In this document: in pieces, positions 5,241 through 10,789 of the stretch
Layout: the number at the start of each line of letters is the position of its first letter
Position numbering within the stretch: position 1 is the first letter of the stretch
Source of the DNA: Rubrobacter sp.
Lineage (GTDB): Bacteria; Actinomycetota; Rubrobacteria; Rubrobacterales; Rubrobacteraceae
DNA length: 10,789 bases
Assembly (NCBI GenBank): GCA_016781775.1
Contig: JADDPR010000053.1
Coordinates: 1 to 10,789 of the forward strand
Direction: 5' to 3'
The notes under the pieces: generated by a model
Databases searched by the model: none
Told to the model about the DNA's origin: nothing
The model's input: the letters and a program-made list of their open reading frames with translations, nothing else
Program-made: the position numbers and the translations under genes

Positions 5241-5426
5241 CTAGGACCGCTCGTAGCGGGCGTCGAAGCGCCCGCCCCTCCTGCGGGCGGAGTCCGACCT
5301 GTAGCGGCCGCAGGAGGGGCACTGCTTCTGGGAGGGGTAGGTGATGCGCGGGGGACGACCCGGGGCGTGGAGGTAGCCGACCTCGTAGGGCTCTCCGCAC
5401 GCGCACTCCCGCCTCAAGGTGTACAT
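5241..5426 (-). CDS. Small zinc-ribbon-like protein, 61 aa
   Basis: The protein carries C8-x-C10 near the N-terminus and C36-x2-C39 about 26 residues later, a four-cysteine pattern fitting a single zinc ribbon. Residues 11-30 between the pairs (GEPYEVGYLHAPGRPPRITY) would form the hairpin strands. The C-terminus (residues 41-61) is Arg-rich with Asp and Tyr, suggesting nucleic acid or protein contact. There is no membrane segment. ATG 5426 is preceded by GAGGG with four bases between. It is followed after 27 bp by the CAP leader GTG at 5213, so it is probably cotranscribed. The gap 5427-5533 before it has no clear promoter; it holds only an odd palindrome (TAAAG-G-CTTTA). The exact family is not recognised. 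Confidence 0.65.
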   Translation of the reverse strand: MYTLRRECACGEPYEVGYLHAPGRPPRITYPSQKQCPSCGRYRSDSARRRGGRFDARYERS

Positions 5427-5533
5427 CTTACCCTCACCCACGACGCCTCCCCCTTCGGCCACCCGTCTCCTGCACGGATTATCGACCGCTGCGGGTAAAG
5501 GCTTTAGCGTTACCTTAGGACCGGGGCTCGGCC

Positions 5534-5722
5534 CTACCCCAGCGGGACCCCTCGCTCCCATACGTGCTTGCCGCCGAACGCCGCCGACGAGACGTAGAGG
5601 CGCGCATCTACGGGCATCTCCCACACCCGGAAGAACAGGAACGCCGCGTCCTCGGCAGCCTCCGCCTCGTCCCCGTACACGGTTGCCCGGCGCCGACTCC
5701 TCCTTTCCGCTGCCGCGGGCAT
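5534..5722 (-). CDS. Small hypothetical protein, about 62 aa
   Basis: Unrecognised soluble protein. The core is well structured: an acidic helix (DEAEAAEDAAFLFFRVWEM, residues 18-36), then strands (VDARLYVSSAAFGGKHVWER). Codons are strongly GC-ending throughout. The start is uncertain: ATG 5722 has GGAG six bases upstream and is used here. GTG 5740 would add six residues. GTG 5680, directly before TVYGDEAE, has a textbook AAAGGAGG but 18 bases away. It lies 75 bp downstream of the 5798-6019 gene and probably belongs to the same transcript. The two happen to share a frame, but the bases between them lose the GC-ending codon bias, so I do not regard them as one split gene. Confidence 0.55.
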   Translation of the reverse strand: MPAAAERRSRRRATVYGDEAEAAEDAAFLFFRVWEMPVDARLYVSSAAFGGKHVWERGVPLG

Positions 5723-5797
5723 CGGGTTCTCCCACGCCACCCGACGGTAAACGAAGCGTAGCCGAGGATCAACGGCGAAAGAGGGTAACCGCCGGGA

Positions 5798-6019
5798 TCA
5801 GCGGGCCGGTGGAAACCTGGCCCTTAGCTGGTCGCGGGCCTCGTGGATCACGGCGTCGTAGGGATGGGCCTTCATCCAGCGGGTCGCCTCCACCAGGAGC
5901 CGGTCCACATCGCGCCGGTCCCCGAAGTCTTTCGCTCTCGTCATGCGGACGAACAGCCGATTGCGGGCCGCCGCCTCGTGGCCGCCCCGGTCTCCGAACT
6001 CCCTGCCGAAGAACCGCAT
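5798..6019 (-). CDS. Small charged helical hypothetical protein, 73 aa
   Basis: Unrecognised. The N-terminus is Arg/Phe-rich (MRFFGREFGDRGG); the rest is predicted helical with alternating charges (FGDRRDVDRLLVEATRWMKA, then AVIHEARDQLRAR). No signal peptide, membrane helix or Cys. Codon use is strongly GC-ending, supporting a real gene. The ATG at 6019 has no Shine-Dalgarno; instead TAGTAT lies six bases upstream, which would place the transcription start on the ATG itself. It is the promoter-proximal gene of the minus-strand run through 4641 and is divergent from the XRE gene at 6152, which could regulate it. Confidence 0.55.
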   Translation of the reverse strand: MRFFGREFGDRGGHEAAARNRLFVRMTRAKDFGDRRDVDRLLVEATRWMKAHPYDAVIHEARDQLRARFPPAR

Positions 6020-6031
6020 GTAACTATACTA
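6020..6031 (-). promoter_or_regulatory. Leaderless-type -10 element before the 6019 start
   Basis: On the minus strand TAGTAT (plus 6026-6031) is followed by exactly six bases and then ATG, the layout of a leaderless transcript. It lies in an AT-rich island (6018-6040) that also contains TATACT on the plus strand (6025-6030), a possible overlapping element for the divergent 6152 gene. No convincing -35 was found for either. Confidence 0.4.
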
Positions 6032-6151
6032 CTTATATGCCGACGCTCACCCACGAGATGTGGCGGTTATCCAAGGACTATACACAACCCATGAAGAACG
6101 AACGCCTCGGCCGGCGGGTTCGAGGAGGCCAGGGGCGGGAAGATAAAGCTC

Positions 6152-6349
6152 ATGCCGCTGCTGCAAAACCTAAAGCGCGTGCGCGAGGAGCGCGGGATGA
6201 CCATCCGGCGGCTTTCGGCCAGGAGCGGCGTCTCGGCGGACTCGATCTCCGACTTCGAGGAGCTGCGCCGGATGGCGTCGCCTCGGACCGCCCAAAAGCT
6301 CGCCGAGGCCCTCGGTGTGGAGCCTGAGGAACTGGTTGGGGAGCGATAG
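6152..6349 (+). CDS. Small XRE-family helix-turn-helix protein, 65 aa
   Basis: A minimal Cro/C1-type DNA-binding domain with little else. Residues 1-12 form helix 1, MTIRRLSARSGVSADSI (16-32) holds the helix-turn-helix with the recognition helix around 27-36, and PRTAQKLAEALGVEPEELV (44-62) is the standard closing pair of helices. The segment between (DFEELRRMA) replaces the common IE.G.R turn, so DNA contacts may differ. ATG 6152 has only a weak purine site (GGAAGATAAAG) upstream. Such one-domain XRE proteins are often antitoxins or local repressors. Here it lies next to divergent small genes and upstream of a region with a possible PIN-toxin relic, but no intact toxin partner is visible. 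Confidence 0.85.
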   Translation: MPLLQNLKRVREERGMTIRRLSARSGVSADSISDFEELRRMASPRTAQKLAEALGVEPEELVGER

Positions 6350-6612
6350 ACTCGCCCCCGCCGGTGGCCTTCCTGCGTCCCCGAGTTCCCGGTCTATCAG
6401 AGCTTCGAGGAGGTGCACGTCTTGCTGAGGGAAGGGGGGCTTCGAGAGCCGAATCTTCACGCAGCGGGCTGTGACATCTTCCCGTACTACGAACCCGACC
6501 GACGGACAGAGGTAGGGTTTCTAAGGCGCCATGCCCTACCGGGCACTAACCTTGCCCTGCTTCCGAGGGGCGACTCCTGGTCATCATCGAGGCCGCCGGA
6601 GCACGACACTTA

Positions 6613-6618
6613 TATACT
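6613..6618 (+). promoter_or_regulatory. -10 element before the 6637 gene
   Basis: TATACT lies in a short AT-rich island (CTTATATACT) 18 bases before the ATG at 6637, and GAGGA (6626-6630) follows as ribosome site. No good -35 is seen. The rest of 6350-6636 has one frame open from the XRE stop onward (possible GTG 6413 after GAGGAG), but its third positions are not GC-biased, so I see no supported gene there. Confidence 0.35.
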
Positions 6619-6636
6619 GCGCCCCGAGGAACACCG

Positions 6637-7023
6637 ATGGACTTGGCGGCCGATTACATCCACCCCACGCCCCGCGGCGGGAGATGCCGGGTCCGTATCT
6701 ACCTGCCCGACGAGGAGGGGGACGCCCCGGTAGTGATCTGCTCCGAACTTCCCACCAACAAGGGGACAAGTGTGACCAACGCCGCTGAAAGAATCGCTGC
6801 CGAGGTCATCAAGCACCACGAGCTGCCCGTCCCGGTGTGGATCGAGCAGAGGACGTCCGAAACCGCGTACGGTCCCGAGGAGAGGTTCGCCCTGGTCGTC
6901 TTCTCCGATTACGAGGTGAGGGAGCTTGCGCCCTACCTCGGGGTGAGTTTGACCATCGGGGAGCCCACCTGGAAGCGTCTAGACCGCGCCAGTGTGGAGG
7001 ACCTGGTCGGCCAGGAGGTGTAA
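6637..7023 (+). CDS. Hypothetical protein, 128 aa
   Basis: Unrecognised soluble protein with clean coding statistics. It starts with a conserved-looking block (ADYIHPTPRGGRCRVRIYLP), a strand ending in VVICSELP, then a helix (NAAERIAAEVIKHHELP), a strand (VPVWIEQRT), another strand (RFALVVFSDYEV) and a Trp/Lys-containing tail. The alternation suggests a compact alpha/beta fold. No membrane segment or catalytic signature is evident. ATG 6637 is supported by GAGGA six bases upstream. It is flanked on the left by a stretch without a gene and on the right, in the same frame directly after its TAA, by a PIN-like fragment. Function unknown; a host-specific accessory role is possible. Confidence 0.7.
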   Translation: MDLAADYIHPTPRGGRCRVRIYLPDEEGDAPVVICSELPTNKGTSVTNAAERIAAEVIKHHELPVPVWIEQRTSETAYGPEERFALVVFSDYEVRELAPYLGVSLTIGEPTWKRLDRASVEDLVGQEV

Positions 7024-7098
7024 CAGACCTTCGACATCGCCCGGAAACACGGGCTTTCCTACGATACCCTCTTGGTTCAGTCTGCGCTGCTCCCGTAG
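7024..7098 (+). pseudogene. Possible PIN-domain (VapC-like) toxin tail
   Basis: Directly after the TAA at 7021-7023 the frame reads QTFDIARKHGLSYDTLLVQS then ALLP and TAG. This resembles the C-terminal helix-turn of PIN-domain toxins (A...A..+GLS.YDAL.V..AL), including the conserved Asp of the YDAL segment that helps bind magnesium. Only about 24 residues remain, a residue appears missing between GLS and YD, and the last 22 bases overlap a minus-strand gene. The catalytic N-terminal aspartate region is absent, so it would be inactive. The match is short and made by eye. Confidence 0.35.
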
Positions 7099-7229
7099 AG
7101 CCCCTCCGGCCCCTCTTCGAGGGCGTCCATCGCCTCCTCAACCTGCCGCCGGTGCGACTCGTGCAGCACCGCGGTGATGATCTTCTCTATGTTCTGTGGG
7201 CTTGTCCCCGCACCTTCCGTCGTACTCAC
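7077..7229 (-). CDS. 50-aa protein translationally coupled to the hydrolase gene
   Basis: GTG 7229 overlaps the stop of the upstream hydrolase in the sequence GTGA, the classic arrangement for translational coupling, with AAGG just upstream inside the hydrolase gene. The 50 residues are coding-like with GC-ending codons: a polar start (MSTTEGAGTSPQ), then a long amphipathic helix (NIEKIITAVLHESHRRQVEE, continuing AMDALEEG) and a short acidic end. No Cys or membrane segment. No family is recognised. Its tight coupling suggests a partner or regulator of the membrane-anchored hydrolase, which is inference. Confidence 0.6.
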   Translation of the reverse strand: MSTTEGAGTSPQNIEKIITAVLHESHRRQVEEAMDALEEGPEGLYGSSAD

Positions 7230-8179
7230 CCCTTGTGCCCAAGGCGCCGGCTGAGGGCTATGCCAGCAGCTACCACTACTCCCGCCGTCATCACCCCTGC
7301 CACCACCCTGGGCAACGGGTCGGGCACGGGGGGCGGCACCTCCTTGACGCCTTCTTCGTCAGCGCTTGCCGACTGGCCGACGTACCGGCCCCTGCGCGGC
7401 GGAGAGAAGCGCCCGGCGTAGGTTCGCAGATCCTCCGCAACGCCCGGCCCCGTCATCGGCAATCCGTGCCCGGCGGCGACAACGGAGGGCTCCAGGCCGG
7501 CTAGGGCCCCGACGCTCCGGCGGGAGGCTCCCCAATCGATGGTAAACGGGGCCGGCGGCCGGTGAAGCTCTCGCTTGTAGGTGAGCTGGGAGATCCACGA
7601 GTCCAAGTCCATCGTCGCTAGAGCGTCGCCCGCGAGTAGCGTGCCATCCGCTTCCCTGAAGAGCGAGACGTGCCCGGGCGTGTGGCCCGGTGTGTGGATC
7701 CAGCGCCAGTTCTCCAGCCCCGGAACGCTGCCGTCGTCGGGCAATGGTCGCACCCGATCGCCGAAGTCGTAGCCGCTATGCGGAAAGAGGCGCGCCATTT
7801 GAGCAATCGCGCCGCCCATGGTCGGATCCTGCGGCGGGTAATCGCTCTTCCCCGTCAGGTAAGGCATCTCCAGCGGGTGCGCGTAGACGGGCACGTCCCA
7901 ACCGGAGGCCAGCTCGAGCGCCGCGCCGGCATGGTCGAAGTGCCCGTGCGTCAGGACGATCGACTCGGGTCGCGCCTCCGCCCCGTAACGCCCCGCGACC
8001 GCCCGTCGGTTCAGCGCGGCCGACAGGGGCAGGCCCGAGTCCACGAGCGTCCACGGCCCGCCCGGCGCCCCCACCATGTACGCGTTGACGAACAGAACGC
8101 CCAAGCGTGCCACCCCCGCGACGACCTCCTGTGCGGATCCGCCGTCGCCGCCCGAGGTGGGACCCGTTCCGTCTACCAT
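7226..8179 (-). CDS. Metallo-beta-lactamase-fold hydrolase with C-terminal membrane anchor, 317 aa
   Basis: A dinuclear-zinc MBL-fold enzyme of the broad hydrolase/glyoxalase-II-like group. The ligands are clear: THGHFDH at 77-83 (H78, H80, D82, H83), H166 in IHTPGHTPGHVS, D185 in LLAGDAL, and H238 in AAGHGLP. VDSGL (46-50) starts the fold. Unusually, after the catalytic domain a Pro-rich acidic linker (about 272-290) leads to one hydrophobic helix (VVAGVMTAGVVVAAGIAL, 292-309) and a basic end (SRRLGHKG), making it a predicted tail-anchored membrane enzyme with the catalytic domain cytosolic. ATG 8179 follows AGGAGG with eight bases between. Substrate cannot be inferred. It is coupled to the 50-aa gene at 7229-7077. 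The 8180-8401 region upstream holds only weak hairpins (for example GTTCT...AGAAC, 8283-8297). Confidence 0.92.
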   Translation of the reverse strand: MVDGTGPTSGGDGGSAQEVVAGVARLGVLFVNAYMVGAPGGPWTLVDSGLPLSAALNRRAVAGRYGAEARPESIVLTHGHFDHAGAALELASGWDVPVYAHPLEMPYLTGKSDYPPQDPTMGGAIAQMARLFPHSGYDFGDRVRPLPDDGSVPGLENWRWIHTPGHTPGHVSLFREADGTLLAGDALATMDLDSWISQLTYKRELHRPPAPFTIDWGASRRSVGALAGLEPSVVAAGHGLPMTGPGVAEDLRTYAGRFSPPRRGRYVGQSASADEEGVKEVPPPVPDPLPRVVAGVMTAGVVVAAGIALSRRLGHKG

Positions 8180-8401
8180 CTACCCGTCCTCCTGAAGTCG
8201 GTGGCCGAGGCCGAAGTTTAACGCGCCGCCGCGAACCAGGTCCGCCGACGCGGCCCCACTTCTAAGGGCAAGAGACGCAAGTGTTCTCCGAAAGAACGGC
8301 GAGCTCCTGACCCGCGACACGTCCCCCAGCCCGGTGGAGCGCCAGCATGGGGCTTGCGAAGCGCCTCCCCACGAGCCCCCTCGTCGGAGACCCGGGTCCC
8401 C

Positions 8402-8734
8402 TTATCCTTCCGACCCCAGGTAGGTCGGGCCGTGGCGCGTGGCGCTCACGGGGCGGCCCGCCGCGTCGGCCCTGCCTCCACTTCTCGACCTCGAGCTCCC
8501 GGCGCAGCCCCCCTCCACCTCGCCCCGCAACCTCTCGGCCCTCTCGCGCTTCTGCTCATCGGTGGCCCGGCTCCTCCAGACGCAGGGGTCGTAGTCTCGG
8601 TGCCAGTCGGTCATGTCCCACAGGGCGTACCTCACGCCCTCGATACCTTCCGTGCGCAGCACTTCCACAAGGCCGGAGACACAGGTACGCTCGATCTCTT
8701 CGAGGGTCCTGAGGTGGGGTTTGGCGCCGCTCAT
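8402..8734 (-). CDS. Small charged hypothetical protein, 110 aa, C-terminus possibly frameshifted
   Basis: Unrecognised. Residues 1-70 are convincing: a helical start (HLRTLEEIERTCVSGLVEVL), then a Trp/Asp-rich block (YALWDMTDWHRDYDPCVWRS) and a charged helix (DEQKRERAERLRGEVEGG). After that the frame becomes Ser/Gly/Arg low-complexity to TAA. One base more in the C6 run at 8508-8513 would instead continue the helix as LRRELEVEKWRQGRRGG, with all early third positions G or C, so a one-base error or mutation is likely. ATG 8734 has no ribosome site but TAGAAT lies seven bases upstream, suggesting a leaderless start. The D-W-H-R-D-Y-D block is distinctive but I cannot place it. Confidence 0.55.
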   Translation of the reverse strand: MSGAKPHLRTLEEIERTCVSGLVEVLRTEGIEGVRYALWDMTDWHRDYDPCVWRSRATDEQKRERAERLRGEVEGGCAGSSRSRSGGRADAAGRPVSATRHGPTYLGSEG

Positions 8735-8741
8735 CTGGGCT

Positions 8742-8747
8742 ATTCTA
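8742..8747 (-). promoter_or_regulatory. Leaderless-type -10 element before the 8734 start
   Basis: TAGAAT on the minus strand, seven bases before ATG 8734, fits TANNNT and leaves no room for a Shine-Dalgarno. No -35 match is seen at 16-18 bp. Confidence 0.35.
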
Positions 8748-8863
8748 TCCGCAGTGCACACCGTCCCCATCGAGTGGAAGGGCTGAGGCAGTGCATGGGG
8801 CAGCCGGAGGCCGGGGAGCAACCGGTCCGGCGGACGAATACCGGACTGGGTCACGGCTCCTCA

Positions 8864-9577
8864 CTATTTCGGCGTGGCGTCTGCCTCCGCGAGCACCCGG
8901 GCCAGCAGCTCGGGCCGCGAGAGCATCGGGTGGTGGCCGGTCGGTAGCTCCACGACCGAATCCGCCCTCCTCGCGAACTCCCGCTGCGCCTCGGGAGGCG
9001 TCGCCCGGTCCTCGGCGCACACGACGTAGGTCGAGGGCTTCTCGCGCCACGCGACGGCGCGAGGAGTCTGCCCGAAGACCGCCAGGGGCTGGCGGGTGAG
9101 GCGCTCGAGTGCCTCCGCGACCGCCGCCTCGTCGCAGTCCTGCATGAAGGCCGCGGGCAAGAACTCCGCCTTTACGCCCATCATGCCGTCCTCCGGGCGA
9201 GGGTCCATCCACGGTCCCGGCTCCCTCGATCCGCCGAAGCTCGCCAGCGTCTCGTCGCGCTCGGGCATAACGGAGGTCACGTAGACCAGGTGTTCGACGT
9301 TGCCGTGGCCCGCCGCAGCGTCGGTGATGACCATGCCGCCGTAGGAGTGCCCCACGAGCACGACGGGCTCGTCCTCCTCGTCGAGCGCCGCCCTGACCGC
9401 GTCGGCGTCTTCGTACATGTCCCCCAGATCCTCCCCGGAGGCTCCCGGAGAAGCTACACAGCTGGGCAGCTCCACGGCCCGACTCCTCAGGCCGAGTGCG
9501 GCGAGCGGCTCAACCATGCGGTGCCACCACCACGCCCCGTCGAAGACCAGGGCGCCATGCACGAAGACGACCTTCAT
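8864..9577 (-). CDS. Alpha/beta-fold hydrolase (esterase type), 237 aa
   Basis: The sequence begins at the first strand (MKVVFVHGAL) with the oxyanion HG motif at 7-8. The nucleophile elbow GHSYGG is at 76-81 (Ser78), the acid is Asp190 in VVCAEDRATPP, and the catalytic His is 215 in PTGHHPMLSRP. The pattern VHGA...GAWWW...VGHSYGGMVI and GH-x-P-x-LS resembles small carboxylesterases of the plant methylesterase / pyrethroid-hydrolase type. The small cap (about 105-165) is Met- and acid-rich. ATG 9577 is preceded by GGGGAGG with eight bases between; an in-frame GTG 12 codons earlier lacks such a site. There is no signal peptide, so it is cytosolic. It stands alone, with 129 bp before the next minus-strand gene. 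The substrate is unknown. Confidence 0.9.
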   Translation of the reverse strand: MKVVFVHGALVFDGAWWWHRMVEPLAALGLRSRAVELPSCVASPGASGEDLGDMYEDADAVRAALDEEDEPVVLVGHSYGGMVITDAAAGHGNVEHLVYVTSVMPERDETLASFGGSREPGPWMDPRPEDGMMGVKAEFLPAAFMQDCDEAAVAEALERLTRQPLAVFGQTPRAVAWREKPSTYVVCAEDRATPPEAQREFARRADSVVELPTGHHPMLSRPELLARVLAEADATPK

Positions 9578-9609
9578 CTTAGCTACCTCCCCACCACCGC
9601 TTACGTTCC

Positions 9610-9642
9610 ACACTGGCGCGCAGTGTAGCAGCTATGCAGTGT
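9610..9642. promoter_or_regulatory. CAGTGT operator-like cluster upstream of the hydrolase
   Basis: ACACTG-GCGCG-CAGTGT (9610-9626) is a perfect 6-bp-arm dyad, and CAGTGT occurs again at 9637-9642, with direct copies 16 bp apart. The cluster is 33-65 bp upstream of the hydrolase ATG, where its promoter must lie (TACACT on the minus strand at 9622-9627 is a possible -10). It may bind a regulator. The remainder of 9643-9970 contains no supported gene. Confidence 0.35.
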
Positions 9643-9911
9643 TTAAGTGGTGTTTAGGGCTGCCTTTGTGGTTCGTATTCGCGCTTTCGCCGACATCTTC
9701 AGTCCCTATATGCGTCGCGCACTTTTACGGCTAGGTTTCGGGCACCTAATGTGTGCCCCACTCGCTCAGGCCGCGATCACTTCCAGGGCACGAACGTCAC
9801 CGCTAGGAGAGAGCGTGGCACGGACGACGAGCCCCGGCTTCCACCGCCCGGTGTTATGCCCGGCGACGGATGAGGTCCGTGGTTCGTTCCATGGCGTAAC
9901 TCCGTTCTTGT

Positions 9912-9950
9912 CGTGGTTCGGCCACGGGACGATCCCTCGCGAAAGTCCCG
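9912..9950. other. Pair of overlapping hairpins upstream of the methyltransferase
   Basis: CGTGG-TTCGG-CCACG (9912-9926) and CGGGAC (9925-9930) with GTCCCG (9945-9950) form two stems that share bases 9925-9926, so they cannot both fold completely. They lie 24-62 bp before the proposed -10 of the methyltransferase gene, so they would be in upstream DNA, not in its leader. No T-run follows. Confidence 0.25.
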
Positions 9951-9973
9951 CAGCGCGTTGGCGCGCCGGCCAC

Positions 9974-9979
9974 TATCAT
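9974..9979 (+). promoter_or_regulatory. Leaderless-type -10 element before the methyltransferase
   Basis: TATCAT is one of the best -10 matches in the window and is followed by exactly six bases (GGAACA) and ATG 9986, so transcription would begin at or next to the start codon. No -35 match is seen at 16-18 bp. Confidence 0.45.
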
Positions 9980-9985
9980 GGAACA

Positions 9986-10690
9986 ATGGATCTCGGGAAG
10001 ATCGCACGATACACCTCCACCACGGCGGCTATGGCGGCCCTCGCCTCCTCGTTTTTCTTCGTCTTGCGACAGCGACGCCGCCCGACGCCGCTCTCCCCCC
10101 GGCTCTTCTTCCTGGTCGAGAACCCGCTCACGGGGGCCTTCGTCGGGGCCCCGCTCCTCGTGGGAAGGCTCGGCCTCACCCCGGGCATGAAGGTACTGGA
10201 CGCCGGCTGCGGGCCCGGCCGTCTGACGGTCCCCCTCGCCAAGGCCGTTGGGCCGGGCGGGAGGGTCGTCGCCCTGGACGGCCAACCCGCCATGCTCGGC
10301 AAGCTCGAGGGGAGGTTGCAGGCGGAGGGCGTAAAGAACGTCCGGCCCCTCCTCGGGGAACTCGGCGAGGGGGCGCCGCTCGGCGAAGGCACGCCGGTGG
10401 GCGAGAAGGGCGGCTTCGACCGGGCGGTTTTGGCGATGGTGCTCGGCGAGGCTCGCGACCGGGCGGGGGCGCTGCGCGAGCTCCATGGAGCGCTCAGGCG
10501 CGGGGGCGTGCTCTCGGTGACGGAGATCTTCGGCGACCCGCACCACCTCGGGGCCTCCACGGTCCTGAAGGAGGCCGAGGCGGCGGGGTTTCGGCTCGTG
10601 GGGCGTTTCGGGTCATTCCCGGCCTACACCTTGAACTTCGAGAAGGAACCCCGTTCCGCTGCTCTAGGCCGCTTCGATAAGGCGCCGTAG
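9986..10690 (+). CDS. Class I SAM-dependent methyltransferase with N-terminal membrane helix, 234 aa
   Basis: The Rossmann-like core is clear: motif I VLDAGCGPGRL (70-80) binds SAM, an acidic end of strand 2 lies in VVALDGQPAML (94-104), FDRAVLAMVLGE (144-155) is the motif IV region, and LRRGGVLSVTE (170-180) is the strand-5 motif typical of Methyltransf_11/25 (UbiE-like) enzymes. Before the core a hydrophobic segment (about 12-27, AAMAALASSFFFVL) is followed by RQRRRP, predicting a single inward-facing membrane anchor. PHHLGASTVLKEAEAAGF (185-202) matches the region used for substrate recognition. The total is slightly short, with a low-complexity GEGAPLGEGTPVGE loop at 127-140. The start is ATG 9986, supported by the -10 spacing. 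The substrate could be a lipid or quinone, given the anchor, but this is inference. Confidence 0.9.
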   Translation: MDLGKIARYTSTTAAMAALASSFFFVLRQRRRPTPLSPRLFFLVENPLTGAFVGAPLLVGRLGLTPGMKVLDAGCGPGRLTVPLAKAVGPGGRVVALDGQPAMLGKLEGRLQAEGVKNVRPLLGELGEGAPLGEGTPVGEKGGFDRAVLAMVLGEARDRAGALRELHGALRRGGVLSVTEIFGDPHHLGASTVLKEAEAAGFRLVGRFGSFPAYTLNFEKEPRSAALGRFDKAP

Positions 10691-10723
10691 GGCGCGAGGA
10701 AAGCCCTCCGGACGAGGAGCCCC

Positions 10724-10789
10724 GTGAGGAGGCACCGCGCCGCGAGAAAGAACGTCTACGAGATGCCCCTACGGGCGAGCAAGGGCAGG
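10724..10789 (+). CDS. Possible start of a basic protein, cut by the window edge
   Basis: GTG 10724 is preceded by GAGGAG with four bases between and opens a frame of 22 codons to the window end (MRRHRAARKNVYEMPLRASK, then GR). The peptide is very basic and codons are mostly GC-ending, but the fragment is too short to classify. It begins 33 bp after the methyltransferase stop and could be cotranscribed with it. Confidence 0.25.
   Translation, partial: MRRHRAARKNVYEMPLRASKGR

Noticed and set aside
5534..6019. The 5798-6019 and 5534-5722 genes share a frame with only one TGA between them, as if one gene were split.
   Set aside because: The bases between them lose the GC-ending codon bias and read as non-coding, and the downstream ORF has its own possible starts; shared frame is a one-in-three chance.
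6350..6636. Open frame continuing from the XRE stop (possible GTG 6413 after GAGGAG).
   Set aside because: Third codon positions are not GC-biased, no family is recognised, and the frame runs into the start of the 6637 gene in another frame.
8340..8402. Possible tRNA-like GC-rich folds (GGCTTGCGAAGC and nearby stems).
   Set aside because: No T-loop consensus, no anticodon arm and no cloverleaf geometry could be assembled.
9854..9892. 12-codon minus-strand mini-ORF (MERTTDLIRRRA) with a good CGGAG ribosome site.
   Set aside because: Very short, isolated, with no downstream minus-strand gene close by to regulate; could be a start relic but cannot be supported.
1..10789. CRISPR arrays, rRNA, complete insertion sequences, prophage modules.
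   Set aside because: No regularly spaced repeats, rRNA motifs, paired terminal repeats with an intact transposase, or phage structural genes were seen on either strand.

Overview
The window is strongly GC-rich on both strands. Start codons are mixed ATG, GTG and TTG, Shine-Dalgarno sites are purine-rich, and third codon positions are nearly all G or C. The proteins (a MmgE/PrpD enzyme, a YkwD-like CAP protein, a tail-anchored metallo-beta-lactamase-fold hydrolase and many tiny charged proteins) fit a high-GC Gram-positive bacterium. My impression is a deep-branching actinobacterium such as Rubrobacter, but this is inference from style and cannot be proved from 10.8 kb. It looks like an accessory chromosomal stretch: small genes, many of them hypothetical, separated by decayed sequence.

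Left part (1-2300). A two-gene minus-strand operon (732 to 177) encodes a small CxCxC...H...H protein and a small helical protein. About 930 bp away is a diverged second copy of the tail of the helical gene plus its downstream flank (130-272 versus 1062-1204, gapless). A plus-strand single-domain cupin gene (1408-1758) has a recognisable promoter and a perfect 12-bp palindrome in its leader. It is followed by a broken IS5-type transposase tail on the minus strand and an orphan Cys-containing reading-frame fragment.

Middle (2300-6350). The largest gene is a MmgE/PrpD-family enzyme (2313-3707), standing alone without the usual propionate-pathway neighbours. A 56-aa protein follows. Then comes a minus-strand run of small genes from 6019 down to 4047: two hypothetical proteins, a zinc-ribbon protein, a CAP-domain protein whose hydrophobic N-terminus is cut off by an in-frame TAG, and a three-helix membrane protein broken by a frameshift. 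A long imperfect hairpin with a G-rich purine loop lies between the last two. A small XRE-type DNA-binding protein is transcribed divergently from 6152.

Right part (6350-10789). A 128-aa hypothetical protein is followed by what looks like a PIN-toxin tail. On the minus strand, a metallo-beta-lactamase-fold hydrolase with a C-terminal membrane anchor overlaps by four bases (GTGA) a 50-aa downstream gene. Next come a small charged protein with a possible homopolymer frameshift, an alpha/beta hydrolase, and on the plus strand a membrane-anchored SAM-dependent methyltransferase.

No convincing complete new multi-gene system is visible. The distinctive themes are repeated gene decay (six or seven broken or split genes in under 11 kb), very small genes, and several starts that look leaderless (a -10 box placed 6-7 bases before the ATG).
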